Positions 9,501 to 15,494 of a stretch of DNA of 16,768 nucleotides are shown here, piece by piece. The stretch comes from Leptospiraceae bacterium UBA2033 (GTDB lineage: Bacteria; Spirochaetota; Leptospiria; Leptospirales; Leptospiraceae). Position numbers and translations under genes: made by a program. Under the pieces are notes generated by a model. That model worked only from the letters and a program-made list of their open reading frames with translations. It was not told where the DNA came from and searched no databases. The stretch lies in NCBI GenBank assembly GCA_002333425.1, contig DDBL01000102.1, forward strand, positions 50,994 through 67,761, written 5' to 3'. Position 1 is the first letter of the stretch. Each line of letters starts with the position of its first letter.

Positions 9501-10994
9501 TACCAATTTAAGAGCCAGGATTTCAGTGAAGAGCTTGGAAACCAATTAGAATTAGCATATTCCTTAACCGTCCACAAAGCACAAGGAAGTCAATTTAAGA
9601 CTGTCATTTTAGTAATTCCCCAACCTTGCACTCTTTTATCGAGAGAATTAATTTATACAGCAATCACAAGGCAAATGAATAAAGTTATCATTTTATGTCA
9701 GGGACATCCTAATACTCTTTTAAATTTTTCAAGTGATTATTATTCTAACTTGCTACAAAGAATAACAAACTTATTTTATAAACCGAATGTAACTATTATA
9801 AAGGATCGCTTTTTTGAAAAAGGTTTAATTCATTCTACTTCTGATGGGAAAATGGTTCGCTCTAAATCTGAATTATTGATCTATGAAATGTTAATCAATT
9901 CTGGCATCTTCCCTGAATATGAACATATATTAGAAATGAATGGAGAAGTAAAAAGACCAGATTTTTATATTGAAGATGGTGATTCGGGAACTGTTTATAT
10001 TTGGGAACATTTGGGTATGCTTCAAGATAAAAAATATGAAGAGGATTGGAAAGAAAAATTAGCATGGTATAAAAAAAATGATATTCTTCCTTATGACGAA
10101 GGCGGTGGGAGTAATGGTACATTAATTATTTCACAGGACGAGCTAAATGGAAGCATATCATTAAAAAAAATCTCTGAATTAATTCATAAAGTTTTCAAAA
10201 TAAAAGTAAAATCAGATGTAGAAAAATCTTTACAAGATTTAACAGAGGTTATTCGAAAACTGAAAGATGACGTGGAAGAATTTAAAACTCAAATCAATAG
10301 TCTTTCTGAAAATGTATCCGAATTAAAACAACTATCTAAGGAAACTGATGAAATTGTAGATTTGATTTATAAAAATTTAGATAAAACTGTATCCGTTGCA
10401 AATTTACAAAGTTATTATTCTGAAATAGAAAAAGAAATTGTAGGGTTTAATAATTTGAAAGATCAGTCCAAAGTGTTTTTATCTTCCGCATATTTTTTAA
10501 AAGAGAAATTAGATAATGTAAATGCAGAAGATTACTCACCATTTGTCCTGCAATTTTCTCGTGCAATTGAAAATGAGATATTAGTAATTTTCTTTATCAG
10601 TTTTTTAGAAAAACTAGATGGATACACTGAAAGAGAAAGTTTATTAAACAATGAATTAACAAATCCAAAAACATCTTTGTTTGCTGGTCTTTTGAAAAAA
10701 AGAGTGCACACTTTTACTTTAGGACAAATGCAAACGATATTTGGTTTTATTTGGAAAGAAGAAGGAGAAACATTAAACTCATCTCCTTTACTTCAAATTT
10801 TCCGAAAACATGTTTTGAGTATATCTAAAGATTCTTTTTTAAATAAAGAGATGGCTCAAACCTTAAATAAGATTGCATCTGATTTTAGAAATAAGTCGGC
10901 ACATATTGACCAGATATCTAAGGATGAAATTGATGGATTTTTAAAACTTTCAATCGGCTTTTTAAATTTTTTATTGGGTAATATTTATTACTGA
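6507..10994 (+). CDS. RecD-like SF1B helicase fused to PD-(D/E)XK-like nuclease, coiled coil and HEPN-like domain
   Basis: This is a 1495-aa multidomain protein. Residues 1 to about 600 match nothing I recognise. The helicase follows: Walker A GQAGSGKT at 636-643, Walker B IDE with D722-E723, motif III GDYRQLPP (D752), motif V TVHKAQGSQF (1021-1030) and motif VI YTAITR (R1055). This is the RecD2/TraI-type SF1B layout. A nuclease-like domain then shows SKSE (E1122), RPDF (D1152) and WEHLG (E1167-H1168), a PD-(D/E)XK pattern with His where Lys is usual, plus a Trp-rich KLAWYKKN segment. A heptad-rich coiled coil spans about 1235-1300. The last 150 residues are helical and end with RNKSAH (R1461 to H1466), the R-x4-H pattern of HEPN ribonucleases. 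It probably unwinds and cuts DNA and may also cleave RNA. The helicase call is firm, the nuclease likely, the HEPN tentative. It overlaps the methyltransferase gene by 13 bp, so it belongs to that operon. Confidence 0.88.
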   Translation: MEKINYNSKYELKHISIRVPWHDKKWNGSICDHAKNNSACLVLKNCSENRDDQKETTHSGKYLKDLAESDFPPCVVEGGMFMSSFPFTRLTKHPYAKPTNQYYKHLKPTHIQFPIYSVPSIPFQWMIPENSKAYADEFDLDLDLNLEPNKRIQGLEYTKNWIQDYKNQKAILDCFYEHIDPLRSLCFLYAKEVPFVEESGRVLIGIGKIHSITQSDKYPSDTQSDFNSMPWEHIVSHSIRSDFSDGFLFPYHEALDYQLEHHNFDPAKLAVIVPDEFKSEFSYKTEHVSHDSALLILRESYKKIELAKKYEIGKDWDKILDWLHTQINLIERLRGDYPGLGSVLSAFGFERGHFLAQHIFNSIEENECPWEFLDTFLKGPKKMMPKYISSSITDENLELWESYKKNKIRINLLQLLSRFQLSIDQAIILLDELEREKEYKKCKDEDILSNPYIIYEISIQSAYPISFYTIDIGLMTNKEKNLLPDRNKHYNSLSKERIRALTVYVLEGLSYQGHTLYPESDLIQKIKDLPIEPSCNLNSDYFNLAVSIFGESIQTQFTSDDKRAYQLNRYVETGNLIHNIITKRINGKRHLASIDYEKYLNAQITFLNNEEERLAKKEKLAALKELFESRISVLIGQAGSGKTTLLSILASIPDVQNGNVLFLAPTGKARVRMEEHARQFGVTTQTIAQFLFKSKRFKGVTQTYQMNDNSFREGGFKTIVIDECSMLTEEMLAATLQNLDTMKIDRIILVGDYRQLPPIGAGRPFFDIIQFIKPTNIDQEEVKVKKSYIELTVATGRQVGMNRLDKDFATLFSGKNYQEDSEQIISNVMDGKSDHIKFYRWENESEFEKLLFEVLEKELSIKDEHSFNKSLGSQDGNYFNFRTAVNNVEDWQILSPVKSKIFGTVLLNRLIHKKFKAKAIDFAYRLYKTSKPMGSEEVVYGDKIINLKNESRDKYTYPSDGLNYIANGEVGIIVGKFANNGDKPFYLEVEFSSQKGYKYQFKSQDFSEELGNQLELAYSLTVHKAQGSQFKTVILVIPQPCTLLSRELIYTAITRQMNKVIILCQGHPNTLLNFSSDYYSNLLQRITNLFYKPNVTIIKDRFFEKGLIHSTSDGKMVRSKSELLIYEMLINSGIFPEYEHILEMNGEVKRPDFYIEDGDSGTVYIWEHLGMLQDKKYEEDWKEKLAWYKKNDILPYDEGGGSNGTLIISQDELNGSISLKKISELIHKVFKIKVKSDVEKSLQDLTEVIRKLKDDVEEFKTQINSLSENVSELKQLSKETDEIVDLIYKNLDKTVSVANLQSYYSEIEKEIVGFNNLKDQSKVFLSSAYFLKEKLDNVNAEDYSPFVLQFSRAIENEILVIFFISFLEKLDGYTERESLLNNELTNPKTSLFAGLLKKRVHTFTLGQMQTIFGFIWKEEGETLNSSPLLQIFRKHVLSISKDSFLNKEMAQTLNKIASDFRNKSAHIDQISKDEIDGFLKLSIGFLNFLLGNIYY

Positions 10995-11004
10995 TATATG
11001 GCAA

Positions 11005-11008
11005 AGGA
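11005..11008 (+). promoter_or_regulatory. Ribosome binding site that decides the start of the small protein
   Basis: AGGA (within AAAGGAAA) lies 7 nt before the ATG at 11016 but downstream of the in-frame ATG at 10998, which has no usable site. Translation therefore most likely begins at 11016. Confidence 0.55.
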
Positions 11009-11015
11009 AAGCAAC

Positions 11016-11279
11016 ATGCAAATCATTATCACACTAACAAAAGAAGACGTAGAACTACTCAGTAAAGAAACAAAGGGAAAAGGTGGATGGCAGAGTTATT
11101 TAGAGACTCTAAAAACCAGATTAAAGGGGAGAAAAATAACTCTCGAAATGGAAGATGTAATTAAAATTATCCGCTATTCAAAAGGGCAAGGCGGTTATCA
11201 AACTAGGTTGGGAACGTTACTAACTCAAATTAAAGAATTGGAAAATGCCATTTTAAATGAAAATAAAAAACGGATATAA
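11016..11279 (+). CDS. Small duplicated GxGG[WY]Q protein
   Basis: The predicted protein has 87 aa from the ATG at 11016; an in-frame ATG at 10998 would add six residues. It consists of two copies of a roughly 36-residue unit, residues 5-40 and 41-76. Aligned without gaps they share about 16 positions, including ITL..EDV, K-G-x-G-G-aromatic-Q and L.TL.T. The hallmark cores are GKGGWQ (21-26) and GQGGYQ (57-62). I recall small uncharacterised bacterial proteins with the same two-unit design and a GGxQ core, but no named function. There is no signal peptide or membrane segment. It sits 21 bp after the helicase-nuclease gene and 5 bp before the OLD gene, so it is co-translated with both and may be an adaptor, inhibitor or DNA-binding partner. 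The function is unknown. Confidence 0.8.
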   Translation: MQIIITLTKEDVELLSKETKGKGGWQSYLETLKTRLKGRKITLEMEDVIKIIRYSKGQGGYQTRLGTLLTQIKELENAILNENKKRI

Positions 11280-11284
11280 AAGAA

Positions 11285-13195
11285 ATGATATTAAAAGAAG
11301 TAACTATACATAAATATAAATCCATCGAACAGGATCAAAAAATTCCTTTGGAAAAAGATGTGACAATTCTAGTTGGAATGAATGAGGCAGGAAAGACTGC
11401 TGTTTTAGAAAGTATTGCTAAGACAAATTATTTTACAAAAGATGAAACATTCATATTCGATAAAAGTCATGATTATCCTAGATTGGAAAAGAAGGCATCT
11501 GACAAGAAGGGAGATGATCCAAAAGCCATAACTTGTGTTTATGAATTAGCTGAAGACGAGATCAAAAAAATTGAGTCTGATGTTGGAAAAAATGTTTTTA
11601 AGAATAAAAATATTTCTATTTCAACAACTTATAATAATCGCTTTTCTTACCTTGACATAGATTGCAATTATCAAGCATTTATTGATAATTTAACAGTTGA
11701 GAATGAGTTAAAAATTAAATTTAAAGAATTTTCCAGAGAAAGTAAATCGCAATTTGATAATCTTGTTAAAGAAGAGAAATTGGATAACGATTTTAAGACC
11801 AAATACTCAAAATATTTTGAAAACAAGTATAAATGGGAAAATCCAATCTCATGCTATATTATAAATAATTACATAGATGAATATCAGCCTAAATTTTTAT
11901 ACTACGATGAGTATTATGCGCTTCCATCAAGAGTTAATTTAGAGCATTTAAGAGATAAAAAAAATGGAAGGTTATCTGATGAAGAATTTAAAACTGCAAA
12001 TGCTTTAATTGAGTTAGCAGATATAAATTTAGATGAACTCATTAAGTCGAATAACTTTGAAGATTTTAAATCTGAATTAGAAGCTACTGAAGCCAACATT
12101 TCAGGGGAAATGTTTAAATACTGGAAATCAAATCAAAATATTAGAATTGAATTTGGAATTGATAAAAAAGAGTCAAATCCTGACGGATATGGGAATCGTA
12201 TCGTCGAGCATATTCTAGACATACGTGTAAAAAATAATAGAACTTATACCTCCTTGCCTTTAAAAAATCGAAGTAAAGGTTTCAATTGGTTTTTTTCTTT
12301 TCTAGTTTGGTTTAAAAAAATCCAAGAAGATAAAAATTCTCAATATGTCATCTTGTTAGATGAACCTGGATTAAATTTACACGCATCGGCTCAAAGTGAT
12401 TTTTTAGATTTCATAGAAGATTTATCGAAAAACTATCAAATAGTCTATACAACTCATTCACCTTTCATGATTCCTAATGATAAACTTCACAGAGTTCGAA
12501 CGGTTTATGAAACAAATGAAAAGGGAACGATCGTTTCCGAAAGCATACAAGAAAAAGATCCAAAGACTTTATTCCCATTGCAGGCAGCTTTAGGATATGA
12601 TATAGCACAGAATTTATATATCTCCAAAAAGAATTTATTGGTTGAGGGAGTTTCTGATTTAATTTATCTACAAGCAATTTCGTCTCTTCTAGAACAAATG
12701 GGGAAAGAATTTTTAAATAGCGAAATTACAATTGTTCCAGTAGGAGGAATGGAAAAAGTTGCAACCTTCATTTCTTTATTAAGAGGAAATAATTTAAACA
12801 TCGTTTGTCTTTTAGATTCCTTTCAAGATCAAAAATCAAAATCAAATTTAGAAAAGATGACTAAAGAAAAAATAATTCATGAGAAAAAAATTCGATTCTA
12901 TCATGAATTTATAGAAGGAATGGAAAGTGCAGATATTGAAGACATGTTTGAAAAAGAAGAATACTTAGAACTATTCAACGCAGCTTTGCCTGAACACGGA
13001 AAATTAAAGTTAGGTGATCTAAGTAATGACAAGCAAATTCTAAATCAAATTAAAAATAAAATAGGGGATAGATTTAATCATTATCGACCTGCTAATGAAT
13101 TTGCCAAAAGAGGACTTCAGCAAAATTCGTTGAGCGAAAAAGCTCTATTAACTTTTGAAAAAATGTTTGTAGAAATAAATAAATTATTCAAATAG
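11285..13195 (+). CDS. OLD-family ATPase with TOPRIM nuclease domain
   Basis: This 636-aa protein has an ABC-type ATPase split by a long helical insert. Walker A is GMNEAGKT (31-38), the signature region is RSKGFNWFFSFL (from 329), Walker B is ILLDEPG (D359-E360) and the H-loop is TTHSP (H391). A C-terminal TOPRIM domain follows: VEGVSD (E454 to D458), LLDS (D511) and ADIEDMF (D550, E552, D553), the acidic set that binds metal in OLD nucleases. Known relatives include phage P2 Old and GajA of Gabija, which nick or cut DNA under ATP or nucleotide control. The TOPRIM second motif reads D-S rather than D-x-D, a known variation in OLD proteins. The gene lies 5 bp after the small GGxQ gene. No UvrD-type GajB partner is present, so this is not a canonical Gabija locus; the RecD-like helicase two genes upstream might fill that place. 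Confidence 0.92.
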   Translation: MILKEVTIHKYKSIEQDQKIPLEKDVTILVGMNEAGKTAVLESIAKTNYFTKDETFIFDKSHDYPRLEKKASDKKGDDPKAITCVYELAEDEIKKIESDVGKNVFKNKNISISTTYNNRFSYLDIDCNYQAFIDNLTVENELKIKFKEFSRESKSQFDNLVKEEKLDNDFKTKYSKYFENKYKWENPISCYIINNYIDEYQPKFLYYDEYYALPSRVNLEHLRDKKNGRLSDEEFKTANALIELADINLDELIKSNNFEDFKSELEATEANISGEMFKYWKSNQNIRIEFGIDKKESNPDGYGNRIVEHILDIRVKNNRTYTSLPLKNRSKGFNWFFSFLVWFKKIQEDKNSQYVILLDEPGLNLHASAQSDFLDFIEDLSKNYQIVYTTHSPFMIPNDKLHRVRTVYETNEKGTIVSESIQEKDPKTLFPLQAALGYDIAQNLYISKKNLLVEGVSDLIYLQAISSLLEQMGKEFLNSEITIVPVGGMEKVATFISLLRGNNLNIVCLLDSFQDQKSKSNLEKMTKEKIIHEKKIRFYHEFIEGMESADIEDMFEKEEYLELFNAALPEHGKLKLGDLSNDKQILNQIKNKIGDRFNHYRPANEFAKRGLQQNSLSEKALLTFEKMFVEINKLFK

Positions 13196-13225
13196 AAAAT
13201 GATAAAATCTAGAACTAGAGATTAA

Positions 13226-13231
13226 TAAGGA
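13226..13231 (+). promoter_or_regulatory. Ribosome binding site of the zinc-ribbon nuclease gene
   Basis: TAAGGA lies 7 nt before the ATG at 13239 in the 43-bp spacer after the OLD gene, and supports that start. A short inverted repeat (TCTAG, AA, CTAGA) sits just upstream but is too short to interpret. Confidence 0.55.
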
Positions 13232-13238
13232 TTAACCA

Positions 13239-13847
13239 ATGGCTGAATGTGTTGAATGTGGAAGTTATACAAAGTTCCAGGGTGGACTTTGTTCTAAATG
13301 TTATGCAAATAAAAAGGCAGATGAGCAAGAAGAAGAGTTCGAGGATGAAGTTCAAGGTCTGTCTGAGGGTAAGAAAAAGTATACGGAGAGTATAATCAAA
13401 GGTCGGATTGCTGAGACCTTGATCCAAGAGTTATTTCTAAATTTAGGTTATAGCGTATTTCGATACGGAATGGAAAATACGATTCCTGGAATCATGACTC
13501 TATTGAAAGGAGTTAAAAGTGAAACTGCAAAGCAAATTAGAAGAATGCCAGATTTTGTAATTCAACATTCAAAAACCGGAGAAGTTTTTTTTATTGAAGT
13601 GAAATTTAGAGCGACCGAAGAATTTAAGCGTAGTGATTTACCTAAAGATTATCCTTATGAAAATGCTTATATTATCCTAGTATCAAAAAAACATATAAAA
13701 TGTGTTTCAGTAGAGGAATTAGATGAAGGAAAAGAAATTTCCCCAGAATCTAAAAATTATTTAGGAAATCGAAAGGAATTTGATTTAGATAAAGAGACAA
13801 TAAAAGATTTCTGCCAATTTGCCGTTAAGTTTTTTGATTTTGTATAG
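13239..13847 (+). CDS. Zinc-ribbon plus PD-(D/E)XK nuclease
   Basis: This 202-aa protein opens with a four-cysteine knuckle, C4-x2-C7 and C18-x2-C21, consistent with a zinc ribbon. An acidic linker (about 28-40) follows. The rest has the full PD-(D/E)XK order: an N-terminal helix with GRIAE (E59) and LFLNLGYSVFR, then MPDF (P104-D105), then FFIEVKFR with the E120-V-K122 catalytic pair. This is the core of restriction-type and Holliday-junction-resolvase-like nucleases, which cut DNA with a divalent metal. The family is not one I can name. The zinc ribbon may bind DNA or a partner. The gene lies 43 bp downstream of the OLD gene on the same strand and probably in the same transcript. All catalytic residues are present, so an active DNase is expected. 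The substrate is unknown. Confidence 0.85.
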   Translation: MAECVECGSYTKFQGGLCSKCYANKKADEQEEEFEDEVQGLSEGKKKYTESIIKGRIAETLIQELFLNLGYSVFRYGMENTIPGIMTLLKGVKSETAKQIRRMPDFVIQHSKTGEVFFIEVKFRATEEFKRSDLPKDYPYENAYIILVSKKHIKCVSVEELDEGKEISPESKNYLGNRKEFDLDKETIKDFCQFAVKFFDFV

Positions 13848-13883
13848 AGTTTAAAAGCTGGATACACTGGATAATGTACAAAT

Positions 13884-15236
13884 ATGCGACTAAACGATGA
13901 TGAAATTCGAAAATTGAAGTATTGCTTTGAACAACTTCGTATTAACCCGACGAATAGCAAAGACGCGATAGAGTTTGCCTATCAAAAACAATTTGATCTA
14001 AGTCATCCAGATAGAGGATTAAGTGCAGAAGAACAAAATGATAATCATAAAAAAGTTCATGCATTATATGAATGTAAAGAATTCTGTTTAAGGTATACCT
14101 ACATTGACGACTTAGCCCAACAAATTTCAGATTTTAATATTCGAGAGTATAATAAAGTTTTAAACCGAAAGAACTTTTGGGCAAGAATCCGGTTTATTGT
14201 AAGTAACCTCAGAACGAATATTAAAGAATGGATTAATATAAAAGAAGAAAGAGCTAAGCTTAGAATTGCAGATTTAGGATTTAAGAATCGAGCGAAACTC
14301 CCTTCTCCTTCTGAAAATACAAAACCTAGTTTATTTAATAGAATAAAAGATATTCTGTGGATATTTCCTCTGATTTTCATTATTCTTCTTAATCAAATTT
14401 ATTTACTGCCTCTTTCCTATATTATTTTTAATCTTTTAATTTTCAAAATAGCATTGATACATTTCTTCAATTCCCTTCAAGGTAGAGATAAAATTTACTA
14501 TGAAGATAAACCGATTACAGTTAATCCAATCTATTTTGTACCAGCCGGTGTTCTTTCCATTATAATTATTGCATTTGCGGTATACGCCTGTAAGTCAATA
14601 AATACTTTCTATCAGAATGCTAAAAACTACCAAGCAATATTTTTATCCCCTGTAAATGATACTACAAAGCGGAATGATCGAAGAACGTCAAAGGCAGAAA
14701 CAAATACACTCAATGTAAATAAAATAGAAAATGAGAAAGTCTTAAATCTGGAAAAAAATTCAAATGAAATAAATAATACTCCTATTTTGCAAACTACAAA
14801 ATTTATTAATGCTTTAGATGGAACTTTTGTAAAAGATGAACCACAAGTAAGTAAAGAAACGATAAATATATTGCCGCATGGGACTAAAATTTCTATTGAA
14901 GAAAAAGAGGATAATTCTGACTTTGCTTATTGCGTTGAATGCAAAGGTTATATCTTAAAAAATATCTTATCAGATTCAGAGCCGATCAAAAATAAAAAGT
15001 ATAAACTTCTAAAAGAGAAGGAAGGCATATTCTACTATCAAGTCGCCTATACGATTTCAAAAGAGTACTATGAACTTTCAAATAACCAAGTTATTTTCCA
15101 TAAGCAAGGCAAACGCGAATTAGGCTCTTATTCTATTGATGGATACTCGATAAAAATGGAAATTAATGGGATGAATAAAAATTATCAGTTTCTTGGGAAA
15201 GTAGAATCTCGAAATAAATTTTGGGAAATTAAATAA
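13884..15236 (+). CDS. J-domain membrane protein with SH3b-like C-terminus
   Basis: This 450-aa protein begins with a J-domain-like segment: helix DAIEFAYQKQ, the HPD triad at residues 41-43, then helix KKVHALYECKEFCLRY. A basic region (about 80-155) precedes a hydrophobic stretch at 157-195, long enough for two membrane helices with a break near NQIYLLP. A third helix lies at about 216-236. With the basic side inside, the J-domain would be cytoplasmic and the C-terminus periplasmic. A polar Asn/Lys-rich linker (about 240-300) leads to an SH3b-like strand pattern (about 305-360, GTFVKDEP and LPHGTKISI) and a beta-rich end. J-domains recruit DnaK; SH3b domains often bind cell-wall material. 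No clear ribosome site precedes this ATG, but an in-frame stop at 13872 limits the alternatives. It is 36 bp after the nuclease gene. It may be part of the system, perhaps as an envelope sensor or anchor, or a passenger. The J-domain is likely; the SH3b call is tentative. Confidence 0.75.
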   Translation: MRLNDDEIRKLKYCFEQLRINPTNSKDAIEFAYQKQFDLSHPDRGLSAEEQNDNHKKVHALYECKEFCLRYTYIDDLAQQISDFNIREYNKVLNRKNFWARIRFIVSNLRTNIKEWINIKEERAKLRIADLGFKNRAKLPSPSENTKPSLFNRIKDILWIFPLIFIILLNQIYLLPLSYIIFNLLIFKIALIHFFNSLQGRDKIYYEDKPITVNPIYFVPAGVLSIIIIAFAVYACKSINTFYQNAKNYQAIFLSPVNDTTKRNDRRTSKAETNTLNVNKIENEKVLNLEKNSNEINNTPILQTTKFINALDGTFVKDEPQVSKETINILPHGTKISIEEKEDNSDFAYCVECKGYILKNILSDSEPIKNKKYKLLKEKEGIFYYQVAYTISKEYYELSNNQVIFHKQGKRELGSYSIDGYSIKMEINGMNKNYQFLGKVESRNKFWEIK

Positions 15237-15494
15237 TGAGGGAGGCAAGCTTTGGGATTTATTATGATTTGCCTCTACTTAGAAAAGAAGTGCGAGTGTC
15301 AGGTTTGAATTATGGTGATTATTTTATTGGTGGTGGACTTTCAATTTCATCGTGCTTTAGACGATGCAAAGGCGACTGCTTTGATTTTGCGTAAGGTAAT
15401 ACAAAGTTAGAAAAATTCCCTTTGCACTTGAGTGCAACTCTAGTCGCACTTGGGAGGTGGAATAAAAAAAAGAATCTGTTAGAGTGAGTGTATT
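15237..15494. other. 258-bp spacer between the defence operon and the sugar-transferase gene
   Basis: There is no convincing gene here. A 52-codon frame (15236-15394) starts in a TAATG overlap with the previous stop but resembles nothing I know. A weak inverted repeat, GAGGCAA (15242-15248) and TTGCCTC (15269-15275) with a 20-nt loop, lacks a following T-run and is not a clear terminator. The second half holds a palindrome (15422-15437), an orphan GGGAGG (15452-15457) and a run of eight A residues. Base composition changes here from A-rich on the plus strand to T- and G-rich, so this is probably the edge of the accessory block. Confidence 0.5.
15422..15437. promoter_or_regulatory. Operator-like palindrome upstream of the sugar-transferase gene
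   Basis: TTGCACT and AGTGCAA flank a TG dinucleotide, giving 7-bp perfect arms. The half-site GCACTTG (15424-15430) recurs as a direct repeat at 15446-15452, 22 bp away or about two helical turns. The site ends 57 bp before the ATG at 15495. This arrangement fits a repressor or activator site, but no regulator is identified and no clear -35/-10 pair was found. Confidence 0.35.

Noticed and set aside
11285..13195. Gabija locus (GajA with GajB)
   Set aside because: The OLD protein resembles GajA in layout, but no adjacent UvrD-like GajB gene exists; the helicase here has RecD-type motifs and lies two genes upstream.
15242..15275. GAGGCAA/TTGCCTC inverted repeat as a terminator of the operon
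   Set aside because: The stem is only 7 bp with a 20-nt loop and no T-run follows, so it is not a convincing intrinsic terminator.
15236..15394. A 52-codon frame beginning in a TAATG overlap after the J-domain gene
   Set aside because: It matches no family I recognise, has no ribosome site of note, and includes the weak GAGGCAA/TTGCCTC inverted repeat. It was not annotated as a gene.
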